A stretch of DNA of 64,000 nt from Cokeromyces recurvatus (GCF_025118155.1 NW_026251398.1:682001-746000), one strand, 5' to 3'; counted from the first letter of the stretch, positions 26,676-38,518 are shown. Numbers and translations: made by a program. The notes: generated by a model not told the origin, from the letters alone.

Positions 26676-28190
26676 AGAATTATCATTTTTGGGTTTAGAT
26701 TTGTATATATTTACAATATAATATAATAACTGATCTATTGATGTGCCCATCAAGAATTCTTCCAAGTCATCTTCATCTGCTGGTAAGAATAGCGCACTTT
26801 CTGTTTCCTTTACAGCTAAAATCATGTCTTCGTATTGATATACATTATAGAGAAACGCATTTAAGCCAACAACATCCATAGATATTATATGTTTATTATT
26901 TCTGTTTTTGTTGTTGCTGCCTTGATTATCACTGATGTTACTATGCTTATCATCACTACTACCTGGACTGTTACTATACATCACGTTGTTTATATTGCTA
27001 TTGTTACCACTGTGTACGAGATATTGGTATAGGAGGCACTTGCTTGTACGAACGTTTTTATTAAATTGTATTCGCTCGATATCATCAGTAACACATGCAG
27101 GCTTAATTTCAATAGATGATGACTCAATATCGACTTCTTCATTTTTGTCATTCAAAACTTTGCCTGTCAATAACAAAGCAATTCTCCTTCCCATAACACC
27201 TTTATCTAGAGTGCCGTACTCAAACTCATTAAGCTCATGTTGAATTTTTGTAGCATATGATGTGTGTTCACCGGACTTAATCTGTACGGCACTGTCTTGA
27301 AGTAAGGTTGTAAGCACATAATTCTAATAGAAAGAAAATGATGCCTCAAGCTTATGCTTATTGATTTCTTGATATTGACATTGATCAACGATAAAGTCAA
27401 TAATTGTGAATATCTTGAGCTCAAAAGATTCAGCTATCTGTTTATCGTCTCCTATTATTCTACTTTTCTCCCTTATTACATACTTATGTATTTCATTCAT
27501 TGCCCCAATATTATTATTAGTATAGTATGAACGAAGTTTTTCTTTGATTTTAATCCATCTTTTGTCTGGATAATTATTATCAATACTAGTTGTGTGTTGA
27601 TGTAGTATTGCTTTTAACTTGTTACCACCAATTATTTTTTCAACTTCATCTCTGTAATTTTTATCGATGGTATTGATCACCCCAGATAGCAACACACGTA
27701 GGTTTGATCGTTGCGTAACTGTTAAATTGCTAAAATTTTGAAGCCCATCAATGCAATAGTTGAATACCTTGTTTTGTAATGTTGTAGCTTCCATTTTTTG
27801 TATTTGATTTAGCCATATAGGCTCTCCTTTATACTATAAATAAATAGCTAAAGTTTAAAATCTGAATTTTTGTATTAAACATAACATAATTTATCTTACT
27901 AAATTATATAAAGTAGAGAATAACGAGCTTAGTGCGTTTTCTGTATTCACTGTCCCCACACTAATTTCACTCAATGAACGTTTAACTGACTGAGCTAGGA
28001 TACTGGAAGCTACTGTATCAGTTGCTGTCATAAGTGTACTGGAACTTGTTGCTTTTGCTTCCTTACCCGTGTCATTGTCGTTTTTATTGTTTATTGATGT
28101 ATTTCTGTGGTCTGAATGTATAATGTTGTCATTGTAATTGTAATTGTTATTGTTATTAATTTTGATATTGATGTTTGGCTGTAATGTCAT
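26478..28190 (-). CDS. Unrecognised 500-residue protein
   Basis: I do not recognise the family. The model has four exons (27900-28190, 27390-27833, 26715-27323, 26478-26636), all phase 0, giving 500 residues. Residues 1-60 are Asn-rich and disordered. The middle is mostly helical (NLRVLLSGVINTIDKNYRDE; WIKIKEKLRSYYTNN). A low-complexity Ser/Asn/Gly insert lies near 330-365. An acidic patch (LPADEDDLEEFLMG) precedes a basic tail (KKASKIFKRRRSTDRRSG). Intron 3 ends with a T35 run (A35 on the plus strand). Intron 2 is the weak point: an in-frame TAG at 27324-27326 is removed only with a poor GTTGAT donor. If that splice is not used, the gene is truncated or a pseudogene. Confidence 0.65.
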
Positions 28191-28754
28191 GGTTATAAGA
28201 TTTGTAACTTAATTCAATAAGATAAATAGGCATAATAGAACATATAGCGCGCTTTTATAATAATTCTGTCTATACACATATTTACTCTTGTGTAGAAAAA
28301 ATGATTAACAAAAGTCCTACATCTAAAAAAATTTATCTTATTCTGCTGAATATAAATTTATAAAAATAACCTATCAAGTTAAACTGGAGTAAACCAAGAA
28401 TAATGCAAGTACGCGTAATAACTGATTTCATTTAGAGTACACATACTAGTTATAAACAATAAATATATACATGAATTACATATCTATACTAATTAAATAA
28501 TAATTCTCTTCTATGATTACGTCATCAAATAGAACTTATCATATTCATGACTCATCATCCTTATCTACAAAATATATAAATACTCTTACATTATTAACCC
28601 TTATTTTGTAATACAATAACTTATAACAAGAATTATAATTTATTTTATCTTAATAAACTTATTGACAAGTCTCAACGTACTTCTTCTGTTTATCTTCTTT
28701 TAGTTCTCTTTTACCTCTTTTATTTTTATTTTTATCATTTAACTTACCTAAACC
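28191..28754. other. Intergenic region, no gene seen
   Basis: AT-rich promoter-side region of the 500-residue gene. No ORF and no inverted repeat found that would pair with the other side of the transposase relic. Confidence 0.5.
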
Positions 28755-29422
28755 ACAACAATTCTTCAATCCAGTTTGCGCGAGCCTCAAGAGTCTTCTG
28801 ACTATTTCTGTCCTTGGGATGGCGGGTGACAAATTTTATACTGAGATTGCAATCTTCTTTCATGAATTCAGCAACCCTACTCTTTTTTATTTTCAAACCT
28901 TCAAAGCTTTTGGTTAAATTTTCGACTGCATCCTAGATAACAGCTGAAGGATTCTCATCGAAAAAAGTTGATCAAGTGCATTTTGTGGTTCTCACTTAGT
29001 TGACTTGGCGCTCTGTTTGATGTATGATTCGTTTTTTTTTAAAAGGGTATCTTCTTCTCAGGGTCTCTTTCGTACTCTCCCTTCCACTTTCTCGCAGTTT
29101 CAGGATTAATGTTGGCAACTTTGGCTGCCTCAGCGGGTTTCATCAACTTTTCATGCAGGAAAAAGGAAATATCGTAGTCGATCTTCGTTTGTGTAAATGT
29201 TATAAGTTGAGCTTCATTCCTTCTTGATGGTTGCTTCCTGCATATCCGTGTCTTTTGGCTCTTCGTTTTCTACGATGACTTTTTTTTTTTTATATTTTTG
29301 ATGTACTTGTGTAGATTCGTCAAATTAGTTAATTAAAAGGACGGATCTACAACAAAAGCAGCCGCTTCGTTACCAACATCATCTACAATCTCACCTCTGC
29401 CATCTTCATAAAAGAAATTCAT
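28755..29422 (-). pseudogene. Degraded IS630/Tc1-like transposase, N-terminal part
   Basis: Reading the minus strand in shifting frames gives pieces of one transposase: MNFFYEDGRGEIVDDVGNEA at the start (29422), then LMKPAEAAKVANINPETARK, a helix-turn-helix, then DENPSAVI, a stop, and KIKKSRVAEFMKEDCNLSIK followed by ARANWIEE. Stops and frame changes interrupt it at least four times, and it ends before the DDE catalytic core. This is a dead, truncated copy. It is a different subfamily from the element at 61.9 kb, judged by the N-terminal sequence. The assignment rests on the HTH, the typical N-terminal acidic segment and the pre-core WIEE, not on a search. Confidence 0.75.
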
Positions 29423-29687
29423 CTCAAAACACAATGAATTCAATAATAAAATAAGAGAAGAGTCTAATTATTTCTAAAAAGTGGGAAATTTATTTTCTAA
29501 AAACTGGACAATTTGACTGTTGCTCTTTAAATGATAAAGCAATGTAATTCGTTCTTGTGTAATTTGACGGTCTCACTTAATCCTGGGAGAACTCGTTCGA
29601 CCTTGAATCACTGTTTTTGCTGCTTATTCTACATACAGTAACACTGCGTTACCTGTTCCTAAACTGATGTTGGAATGGGTTGTACTG

Positions 29688-29845
29688 TACTTCCACTCTC
29701 AATTTATCAGATATTTGAAGATTCTTCCCACTTTTTTTTGTATGATTTTGGATACTTGTGTGAGGTTAAATTGCCCAGAGAAAGGAGACAGACTTGGTCA
29801 CATGTTTGAGGCTAATTAGCCCAGCTGCTTGGAAATATTTTAACC
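29688..29845 (+). repeat. Left terminal inverted repeat
   Basis: Begins near CTGTACTTCCACTC and ends at the segment with CCCAGCTGCTTGGAAATA. It pairs with 30805-30972 in inverted orientation. Confidence 0.8.
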
Positions 29846-29859
29846 AAACAGTAAAGCAA

Positions 29860-30000
29860 TCACAAAGGTTCTTTATTCAAGCATTTAGGGATTACATTGA
29901 TCGAGTGCTGAATGAAGTTTTGTATATGTTCAACAGGATCATCTTCACTACCTTCAATTATTCTTGAAGAAAGTGTTTCTGTATCTCTTCTTGTGATGTA
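29860..30000 (-). pseudogene. C-terminal transposase fragment
   Basis: About 46 codons ending in a stop at 29860. The segment RIIEGSEDDPVEHIQNFIQH followed by SINVIPKCLNKEPL has the same layout as the C-terminus of the transposase at 61.9 kb (ERIRKVSVHISRENC, then RHSLSFWQRCLN). The rest of the gene is missing, leaving this inside the left inverted repeat's inner edge. Confidence 0.65.
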
Positions 30001-30804
30001 ACGTATTAAAGAGAAATAAAACGAGAAAGAAAAAGGAAAAGAGAAAGGTAACAAAAGGAAGTATAGTTTGAGACTGTTTTATTCAATAAAAGAAAAAATA
30101 AAAATAAGAATTGAAAGTTAAAGATTATTTGATGTCTACACAACTGCTTGTATTTATGTTAATGAATCCTAAAATCAAAGAAATAAAAATAGCTGTCAAA
30201 GAACATGAGTCATGAAACAGTGTTAGTATTCAGACATACATCTTGTTGATTCAAGAGACTGACTTATATAAATTATCTATTGGGTGTTATAATGATCTGA
30301 TTAAGGTTTTAAATTGTTTGATCTGAGCTTAGGTTCCTGATGTCTATTTTAGTGGATCAAAGACGACTTGAATCCTTTGTCAAGGTTATAAAAATAAATG
30401 TTTAGAAATGATATGATGTCTTATAATTGATACATCTAGACGTTTGGATGTCAATATGTTTTATATTATTTACAAGATGTTATATACAGATTTTTTATTT
30501 TATTTTCAGGTTTATAGTTTATCCTTTATTATGTAATTCGTCTACTATAATATTACTTATGCTTATATCCAGAGCTTGTTCTATAACAATACTTGCCCTG
30601 ATTAATCATACCCTTAATTTAATTTAAATTATAATCTACAAAGCCCTTTCCCTCATCATTAACAATAATTAAATATGTACTTATCATTGCTCCAATGCCT
30701 TCTTGAAAAAAAAATATAAAATCCATATATAAGCTTTATATGTAGAGTCATATTGAATCTAACCTAGATAGAATCATTTTGACCAGAAGCTGATCAAATT
30801 ACTG

Positions 30805-30972
30805 GGTAATTTATTTCCAAGCAGCTGGGCTAATTAACTTCAAGCATGTAACCAAGTCAGTTTCCTTTCTCTGGGCAATTTAACATCACACAAGTATCCA
30901 AAAAAAAAAAATTCAAAAAAAAACTGGGCGAAGTTTTCAAACATTAGGTAAATCGAGAGCGGAAGCACAGTT
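30805..30972 (-). repeat. Right terminal inverted repeat
   Basis: Reverse-complement partner of 29688-29845, ending near GCGGAAGCACAG. It includes two A runs that have drifted in length between the arms. Confidence 0.8.
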
Positions 30973-30975
30973 AAT

Positions 30976-31442
30976 TATTCATCCAAAAAAAAAAAAAAAA
31001 AAAAAGGCAAGCTGAACATCTAAAAATTGATTTTGATTTGTCCAAATATTGTTCGAATTTAAAGTAGAAATACTGTTTGGTAAATTCCTCATTGTCAGCT
31101 GTATGTATTGGTAATTTCTTCTAGAAAATGTTTTTTCTTTCTCAATTAGGCAAAAATACAATAAAAAAAAGGGCTTTTGCGGACTTTTAATACATTTAAT
31201 TAGAATGCTTTATTACTTGTCCAATAAAATTTCTTTATTAAGTATAAGGTGTTCTTTTAATTTCTTGTAATTTCTACTACATTCGATCAAAACAGCCAAT
31301 CATAATATTTGGAAGTTGCTAGTATTCCTAAATAAGACATAATTGAAATGCATATAAAAAGCATAACTTTTTTTTTTTTGAAATAGTTAATCTTTATCTT
31401 TATTTTATTATATTATATATTTAATTAATTAAGGAAAAAAAA
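30976..31442. promoter_or_regulatory. Hsp70 upstream region with TATA box
   Basis: TATAAAAA at 31353-31360 sits 83-90 bp before the start codon. I looked for arrays of inverted nGAAn heat-shock units and found none that is convincing. A T-run lies between TATA box and start codon. Confidence 0.55.
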
Positions 31443-33395
31443 ATGTCTGGAGAAAAGTCTGTTGGTATTGATTTGGGTACTACATACTCTTGTGTTGGTG
31501 TTTGGCAAAATGACCGTGTTGAAATTATTGCAAACGATCAAGGTAACCGTACAACACCTTCTTATGTCGCCTTTACCGATTCAGAACGTCTTATTGGTGA
31601 TGCTGCCAAGAATCAAGTCGCCATGAATCCTCACAACACAGTTTTCGACGCTAAGCGTTTGATCGGTCGTCGTTTCAATGAACCTGAAGTTCAAGCTGAT
31701 ATGAAGCACTGGCCCTTCAAAGTAATTGATAAGGATACTAAGCCTATTATTCAAGTTGAATATAAGGGAGAAACCAAGACTTTCACTCCCGAAGAAATTT
31801 CCTCAATGGTCCTTATCAAGATGAAGGAAACTGCTGAAGCTTATTTAGGTACCTCTGTTAAGAATGCAGTCATCACTGTTCCTGCTTACTTTAACGATTC
31901 TCAACGTCAAGCTACTAAAGATGCTGGTTTGATTGCTGGTTTGAATGTTCAACGTATTATTAATGAACCTACTGCGGCTGCTATTGCCTATGGTTTGGAT
32001 AAGAAGGTTGAAGGTGAACGTAATGTCCTTATTTTCGATTTGGGTGGTGGTACCTTTGATGTTTCCCTCTTGACCATTGAAGATGGTATCTTTGAAGTCA
32101 AGGCTACCGCTGGTGATACTCACTTGGGTGGTGAAGATTTCGATAACCGTCTTGTCTCTCACTTTATGCAAGAATTCAAGCGTAAGTTTAAGAAGGATAT
32201 CTCTGGTAATGCTCGTGCTGTTCGTCGTCTTCGTACTGCCTGTGAACGTGCTAAGCGTACCTTGTCCTCTGCTGCTCAAACTACTATCGAAATCGACTCC
32301 CTCTTTGAAGGTATTGATTTCTACACCTCCTTGACTCGTGCTCGTTTCGAAGAATTGAACCAAGATCTCTTCCGTAACACAATGGAACCTGTCGAGAAGG
32401 TCCTTCGTGATGCCAAGATTGACAAGTCCCAAGTTCATGATATTGTCCTCGTTGGTGGTTCTACTCGTATTCCTAAGGTTCAAAAGTTAGTCTCTGACTT
32501 CTTCAATGGTAAGGAACCCAACAAGTCTATCAATCCTGATGAAGCCGTTGCTTATGGTGCCGCTGTTCAAGCTGCCATCCTTTCCGGTGATACCTCTGAA
32601 AAGACCCAAGACTTGCTTCTTTTGGATGTTGCTCCTCTTTCCCTTGGTATTGAGACCGCTGGTGGTGTTATGACTGCTCTTATCAAACGTAATACAACTG
32701 TTCCTACCAAGAAGTCCGAAATCTTCTCTACCTATGCTGATAACCAACCTGGTGTCCTTATCCAAGTCTTTGAAGGTGAACGTGCCCGTACCAAGGATAA
32801 CAACTTACTTGGTAAGTTCGAATTGACCGGTATCCCTCCTGCTCCTCGCGGTGTTCCTCAAATTGAAGTCACCTTTGATGTCGATGCTAACGGTATCTTG
32901 AACGTCTCTGCTCTCGATAAGACCACTGGTAAGTCCAACAAGATCACCATTACCAACGATAAGGGTCGTCTTTCAAAGGAAGAAATTGAACGTATGGTGA
33001 ATGAAGCTGAGAAATATAAGGCTGAAGATGAAGCTGCTGCTGCTCGTATCCAGGCTCGCAACGGTCTTGAATCTTATGCTTATAATCTCCGTAACACACT
33101 TAATGATGAAAAGGTAGGCGGTGCCTTACCTGCTGAAGACAAAGAAAAGATCAAGAATGCTACAGATGAAACTATCAAGTGGCTTGACGATTCTCAAGAA
33201 GCCTCCAAGGAAGAATATGAATCTAAACAAAAGGAACTTGAAGAGATTGTGAATCCTATCATGATGAAGTTCTATCAAGCTAATGGTGGTGCTGCCGCTG
33301 CTGGTGGTGCTGCTCCCGGAGGTTTCCCTGGTGCCGCTCCTGGTGGTGCCTCCACTGACTCTACTGATGGTCCTTCCATTGAAGAAGTTGATTAA
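31443..33395 (+). CDS. Cytosolic Hsp70 (Ssa type)
   Basis: ATP-dependent chaperone of the cytosol and nucleus, 650 residues in one uninterrupted exon. [20 protein letters not shown], then [20 protein letters not shown] and [15 protein letters not shown] are the three Hsp70 signatures. The substrate domain follows, then a lid and a Gly/Ala-rich tail with [10 protein letters not shown], ending in EEVD, the motif bound by TPR co-chaperones of the cytosol. Codon choice is strongly biased to C-ending or G-ending codons (GTC, ACC, AAG), unlike neighbouring genes, as expected for very high expression. Lack of introns is common in heat-inducible genes, since splicing fails on heat shock. Confidence 0.98.
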   Translation: MSGEKSVGIDLGTTYSCVGVWQNDRVEIIANDQGNRTTPSYVAFTDSERLIGDAAKNQVAMNPHNTVFDAKRLIGRRFNEPEVQADMKHWPFKVIDKDTKPIIQVEYKGETKTFTPEEISSMVLIKMKETAEAYLGTSVKNAVITVPAYFNDSQRQATKDAGLIAGLNVQRIINEPTAAAIAYGLDKKVEGERNVLIFDLGGGTFDVSLLTIEDGIFEVKATAGDTHLGGEDFDNRLVSHFMQEFKRKFKKDISGNARAVRRLRTACERAKRTLSSAAQTTIEIDSLFEGIDFYTSLTRARFEELNQDLFRNTMEPVEKVLRDAKIDKSQVHDIVLVGGSTRIPKVQKLVSDFFNGKEPNKSINPDEAVAYGAAVQAAILSGDTSEKTQDLLLLDVAPLSLGIETAGGVMTALIKRNTTVPTKKSEIFSTYADNQPGVLIQVFEGERARTKDNNLLGKFELTGIPPAPRGVPQIEVTFDVDANGILNVSALDKTTGKSNKITITNDKGRLSKEEIERMVNEAEKYKAEDEAAAARIQARNGLESYAYNLRNTLNDEKVGGALPAEDKEKIKNATDETIKWLDDSQEASKEEYESKQKELEEIVNPIMMKFYQANGGAAAAGGAAPGGFPGAAPGGASTDSTDGPSIEEVD

Positions 33396-33738
33396 GTTTA
33401 CTATTCATATTTAACATTTTTGTCATATAATTTGTATATTTTGTGCTTTTTTTTTTAATGTTTAATACTCATCCATTTTACCCCCCCTTCTACATCTTTT
33501 GTTATATATACATATATACTTTATTAAAATAAAAGAATATAGAATTAATTCTTAATGTAAAATAATAATTATTGGTCTTTATCATTTTTTTTTTAATTTG
33601 TTATAGGTTAATTAAACTCTATATTTTATATATTTGTATAAGCGATTTAACTAATATAAAAACAGAATAGATATAAATCAGGTGTAATGGTTTTTTTACT
33701 CGATAAACTAAACCAGATATTATAAAGTGTAATTAACT

Positions 33739-33797
<59 letters not shown>

Positions 33798-33941
33798 ATA
33801 TTTAAAATAGTGTATGTAGAAAAAAAATATGCCGCCAAAGCCACTGAACAATTCTCTCTTTTTTTATTTTATTTTATTTTAGTTTATTTCTTTTTTTTTT
33901 TATCCCCTCTCTTTCCCTCACTCTTATAAATTGATCAACAA
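33396..33941. other. Intergenic between Hsp70 and FEN1
   Basis: Contains the Hsp70 3' flank with T-rich tracts, a C-run near 33481, and an A50 run at 33746-33795. The FEN1 leader is pyrimidine-rich. Confidence 0.6.
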
Positions 33942-35406
33942 ATGGGTATTCACGGCTTGACTAAACTTATTTCAGAACATTCACCTAATGCCATTAAAAG
34001 TTATGAGATCAAAAACTTTTTTGGACGTAAAGTAGCGATTGACGCATCGATGAGTATTTATCAATTTATGATTGCTGTTCGTCAATCAGACGGTCAAGTG
34101 CTTCAGAATGAAGAAGGTGAAACAACAAGTCATTTAATGGGCATGTTTTATCGTACTGTTCGTATGGTCGATAATGGTATCAAACCTGTTTATGTCTTTG
34201 ACGGCAAACCACCTACATTAAAGTCAGGCGAGGTAAGACAAAAAAATGCATTATAATAGAAAAAGAAAAGAAAAAAAAAAAAAAGACTCATTCATATGTA
34301 TATGATTAGTTAGCAAAAAGAAAGGCACGTAAAGAAGAAGCACAAGCTAAATTAGATGAAGCTACTGATTTGGGCAATATAGAAAACATCAATCGATATT
34401 CTCGACGTACTGTCAAAGTAACACAGACCCATAATGATGAATGTAAGGAGTTATTAAGAGCTATGGGTATACCTTATGTTGAAGCCCCTTGTGAAGCTGA
34501 AGCACAATGCGCAGAATTAGCAAGATGCGGTAAAGTATACGCAGCTGCATCAGAAGATATGGATACCTTAACCTTCTCTTCACCCATCCTACTTCGACAT
34601 TTAACCTTTTCGGAAGCAAGAAAGATGCCTATTGATGAAGTTAATTTACAAAAGGCTTTAGAAGGGTTAGAGTTAACAATGGAACAAGTAAGTGTGTGTG
34701 TTTTTTTGTATACATTTAGATGATATTCAATTCACATGTTGATGTATAGTTTGTCGATCTTTGTATTTTACTGGGATGTGATTATACAGAAACGATTAAA
34801 GGCGTTGGACCTAAAAATGCATATAATTTAATTAAAGAACATAAAACAATAGAAGAAGCTATCAAACATCTTACTCCAAGGTTAAAAGAAAATATTCCTA
34901 CTGATTGGAATTATGCAGAGGCACGTAAATTATTTATTCATCCTGAAGTCACTCCTGGAGATCAGATTAATGTAAGTAAAATTTAAATATCCGATTTTAA
35001 GAGTACAAAAAAAGAAAAAAAAAAACTCATTTTCTTTCAAGCTTACCTGGAAAGAACCTGATGTAGAAAAAGTAGTTGAATTTATGGTGAAGAAAAAGGG
35101 TTTTGCGTAAGTATTTTCCTATATACAAATAAGTGAATAAGTTGAAGAAATTAAAATTTTCTTTTAGTGAGGACCGTATTCGAAAAGGTTGCGAGAAATT
35201 AGCAAAGAATTTGAAACAAGCAACACAATCTAGAGTTCAGGATTTCTTTAAGGTGTTACCATCAACACCCAAAAAGGTAAATCAACATATAAAATGAATA
35301 TTTTTGTTTATTTATTTAATCTTTTTTTTTTTTTCAAAAATAGCGAAATGCGAAGGAAGAGCCTAAGAAGTCAACTGCAGCAAAAAAAAGTAGAACTAAG
35401 AAATAA
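33942..35406 (+). CDS. FEN1: Flap endonuclease 1
   Basis: Structure-specific nuclease that removes 5' flaps in Okazaki-fragment maturation and base-excision repair (yeast Rad27). Six exons (33942-34232, 34310-34687, 34750-34971, 35042-35106, 35168-35276, 35344-35406) give 375 residues, close to the usual 380. All active-site acids are seen: [40 protein letters not shown] and [15 protein letters not shown]. The H2TH motif is in the last of these. Near the C-terminus SRVQDFFKV is a PCNA-interacting PIP box, followed by a Lys-rich tail. The N-terminal [10 protein letters not shown] is the conserved start, which fixes the initiation codon. Confidence 0.97.
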
Positions 35407-35954
35407 ATAGATAAATAAAAATCATTATTTGTATACACTTTTATTTCTTTTAATAAATGACTGTTTATTGTTCAAGAGAAAAAACGAGAGCAATAGTGCT
35501 AAAAATAAATAAATCAAACATAAAGAGATATATTCCTGTTATTTTACATAGGAAACAGCAGAGTTATGATGGTAAATAATACATGGTACATTTTATTCAT
35601 ACCAAGACCTTACAATTATTGTCATGGTGAAGACTAAACTGTTAGTAATAAAGGTACTAGGAAGATGAGATCTTACCTAATCTTCGTAGTTTGTATTACA
35701 TTATGGCCAACGCTTTGGAAAAAAAAAAAACTATACTTTAAATAACAAACCTTAACATGATTTCTAGAAGATTTGTTTTATCAAGAACTCACTTTTATTA
35801 TTCAATTCCAGCTCTATATCATAATGTTTCATATGATGATGTTGTCGTTACCACTGTTATTGGGAAAAAAAATTCTTTACAAAAAAAAAAAAAAAATATT
35901 TTATTTTATTTTTTTTTTTTTTCTATTACTTTTTCATTAAAGAAAAAAAAAACC
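35407..35954. other. Intergenic, with T/A-rich leader
   Basis: Holds the FEN1 3' flank and a stretch of A and T runs (35880-35950) leading to the next small gene. The open frame at 35757-35981 crosses these homopolymers and is probably not coding. Confidence 0.5.
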
Positions 35955-36249
35955 ATGAATAGAGGAACTCTTGTATTGTAAAGATATAATATTTTTGTTT
36001 TAATGAGGAATAAATGATTAAAAGTAAAGATAAAATTAGGGATATTGACGAGGCTGAATACCTTTTGGATCAATTAGGTGCACCTGATAAAGATGAAGAC
36101 AAGTTAGTTACAAAGTTAAGAAATAGATTAGCTTTATTTTTAAAGGAAATTCGTGAAGGAGCTGAAGGTAAAATAAATTAGAATAAGTGGAAAAAAAAAA
36201 AAAAGTTGATATATAAATGTGTATTTTAGGTGCAGGAAAAAGAGATTAA
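35955..36249 (+). CDS. Small conserved-looking protein of 61 residues
   Basis: Not recognised. Three exons (35955-35977, 36025-36167, 36230-36249) join in phase to MNRGTLVLFKDKIRDIDEAE, then YLLDQLGAPDKDEDKLVTKL, then a helix NRLALFLKEIREGAEGAGKRD and stop. Two amphipathic helices rich in charged residues are predicted by eye, with no signal peptide or membrane segment. The first intron acceptor is AAAAG rather than a pyrimidine tract. Exon 2 is convincing as coding; the 23-bp first exon is the most economical start but others are possible. Confidence 0.6.
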
Positions 36250-36453
36250 ATAAGGCCTAGAATTTGAGTCCATTTCATTATATGAATAAAAAAAAATAAA
36301 ATAAAATAAAATAAACTTTTTACTTCTTCTTCTTCTTTTTATTTCTTCTTCTTTTTTATTTCTTCTTCTTCCCTTTTACGTTTATATATTAACAAAAGAA
36401 AGAGAGAGTGTGTGTGTGATAGAAAAAAAGGATATGCTATATTAACAACAAAA

Positions 36454-38254
36454 ATGTCAGAACTTTCACAATTTTTATTAGAATCAGATATTCATTTTTA
36501 TAAAGATTATGCAATACCAATAATTAAAAGTAACTCAAAATTATTTGACTTGGATGAATTTGATTCAATTTTACGCGAGAATAAGTCAATACCTATTGAT
36601 CGAACTATAAAGGAGGCATACAAGGACTTTGAATTAGATAAAAAATCACAGTATGAAATGCATCCAAAATTTGGTCGATATGTAAGTGTGAAAATGATGT
36701 ATGGCAGATAGAAGTGATTTTAATTAAGAAGGAATATTTATTATTAGGTCTGGGATATTGCTGATCAATGGTATCAAAAATGGAATGTAGTATTCTCAGT
36801 TGAACATATGTGGAATTGGATAAAACACGGGGTCACACGGTCCTCGGCGCAATTGTCAACTACGAAAGATCATATATTCGACGCCACTTATATTCAACCT
36901 TGGTTAAATCGTATTATCGTTCGTTATAACGTTCACCCAGATCATCAAAATTTATTACAAGATATTTGTAAATACATTGGTGATTGGCACCAATCAAATC
37001 GCTCTTTAACCTTACGAGGTTCCTTCAAATTAAATACAATACCTTTGTTTCCTCCTACTTGGTTTACAAATAAATCAAAACAAAACTGTAATCGAAGTGA
37101 AGGTTTAGCTCCATCTTATTTAGCTACTTTTGTTCCTCCTTATCGGTTAGAGCAACAACAAATACCTGAAAGATGGGATCAAGTATTCTTAAAAGGTTTA
37201 ACTGTAGATCCGAATCATAAAGTAAATATTGAGTCTTATTATCATGATAGATATATATATATTTATGAAAGAATCTATATCAATATTAATACATTTTTTT
37301 TTCTTTAAAACGTATAATGACTAGTTTAATTTGGATCCTATCTTGATTGCTTCTGCTATTCCTATTCTGGGTTTAACTGTCAATATGGATGAAGAATCGG
37401 GTTATAGTAAATTATTTTTAGTCATGATAAAGGCAAAATATGGTAATTTGGAGGATAAAATTGAAAATGATGTGCCTGTGGATTATTATAAACCTTGTCA
37501 AATGGCAATTAGTATTACAAAGGATATAAAAGATTTGCATTGGAATTATATTCACGGTAACATTCATCCTCGTAATATCTTGTTAAACAATGCAGATTAT
37601 TTAGGGGAATTGGTGGATATCACCTTTATGCGTCGAAATGATGATACTTTAAAGAATAATTGGTCTGGAAGATGGCCTTATGTGGCTCCTGAAGTGGTCT
37701 CGACTGGTCTGAGTACGTCGGCTGATATATATGCTTTAGGTATCATCTTATGGCAATTAATTTCAAGAGTCACTTTCCCAGGTGATGTCTTAATTGACCC
37801 TCATGTCTATCGTATTGAACCTATTCCAAATGTATTAAGAGAATGGGAAGATATCTATAGTGATTGTCTTCATATAGATCCTAAAAAGAGACCTAACGCT
37901 TATACCATTCATCGACGTCTAACTCATCTCTGTAATAAATTACGAAATAACAAAATACCTTTATCTAAAGAAACTCTTCATTATATTAAAGTAAGACGAC
38001 AGGAGATTCATCAGTTCCTGGATGATTTAAAGACCTCTCCGTCTCCTCTTATTCCTTCTTCGCTATTAGACGGTACTACTATTACTACTACTACTTCTAC
38101 TTCTACTTCTACTACCACTATTACTCCTACCTCTTCTTCTCATACATTATGCGAAGTGGGAAATCATGTCTTGACTGCTTCTGTCACTCGTCCTTCACAT
38201 CAACGTTTAAACAGTTATCCAAATTTGATTCAAAAGTTTCCCGGTTATTCATAA
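36454..38254 (+). CDS. Kinase-like protein, probable pseudokinase
   Basis: Three exons (36454-36681, 36748-37221, 37325-38254), 543 residues. The first 240 residues match no domain I know. Residues 240-440 have a kinase C-lobe: DLHWNYIHGNIHPRNILLNN sits where HRDLKxxN should be, with HGN replacing HRD; VDITFMRR sits where DFG should be; then WPYVAPEV (APE kept), SADIYALGIILWQLIS and HIDPKKRPNAYTIHRRL (the terminal Arg motif). Loss of the catalytic Asp and of DFG predicts no normal phosphotransfer. I did not find a clear glycine loop. The tail is Thr/Ser-rich (a TACTAC-type repeat at 38075-38130) and disordered. Role unknown; a scaffold or signalling role is inference. Confidence 0.8.
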
Positions 38255-38518
38255 AAAAAAAAGAAAAAGAAAAGAAATATCATATAAATAATTTGCTTCT
38301 TCTTCTTTTTTTATATGTATAACGTTTCTATTTCTATTTCTAGTTCTTTAAACTTTATATCTATCCTTCTAAATGTTTAATACATGTTTATATTACACAG
38401 ACGGTTTTCTTTTATTCTACACATGTACAAGATTAACAAAAAAAAAAATGTATATCTATGTAATCATAATACAGAAAATAAAAAATAAACATTTTCATGT
38501 CATTTAAAATGAATACAT

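Larger units (their letters stand above)
29685..30975. mobile_element. Deleted Tc1-like element with long inverted repeats
   Basis: The segments 29688-29845 and 30805-30972 are reverse complements of each other with scattered mismatches: for example GGATACTTGTGTGAGGTTAA on the left matches the right arm's reverse complement, as does TTAGCCCAGCTGCTTGG. The arms are about 160 bp and diverged. Inside, close to the left arm on the minus strand, is a transposase C-terminus (see 29860-30000), and near 30630-30700 on the minus strand a possible start (VNDEGKGFVDYN). The middle about 600 bp has no transposase core. This looks like an internal-deletion (MITE-forming) derivative of an IS630/Tc1 element. 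Target duplication is unclear because the ends are eroded. Confidence 0.75.

Noticed and set aside
31200..31400. Heat-shock element array upstream of Hsp70
   Set aside because: Single GAA and TTC triplets occur but not in the 5-bp inverted units needed; not called.
31845..32483. 212-codon ORF antisense to Hsp70
   Set aside because: Well known artefact of strong codon bias in Hsp70 genes; no independent support.
35757..35981. 74-codon ORF before the 61-aa gene
   Set aside because: Spans A and T runs, changes character midway, and overlaps the better-supported start at 35955.
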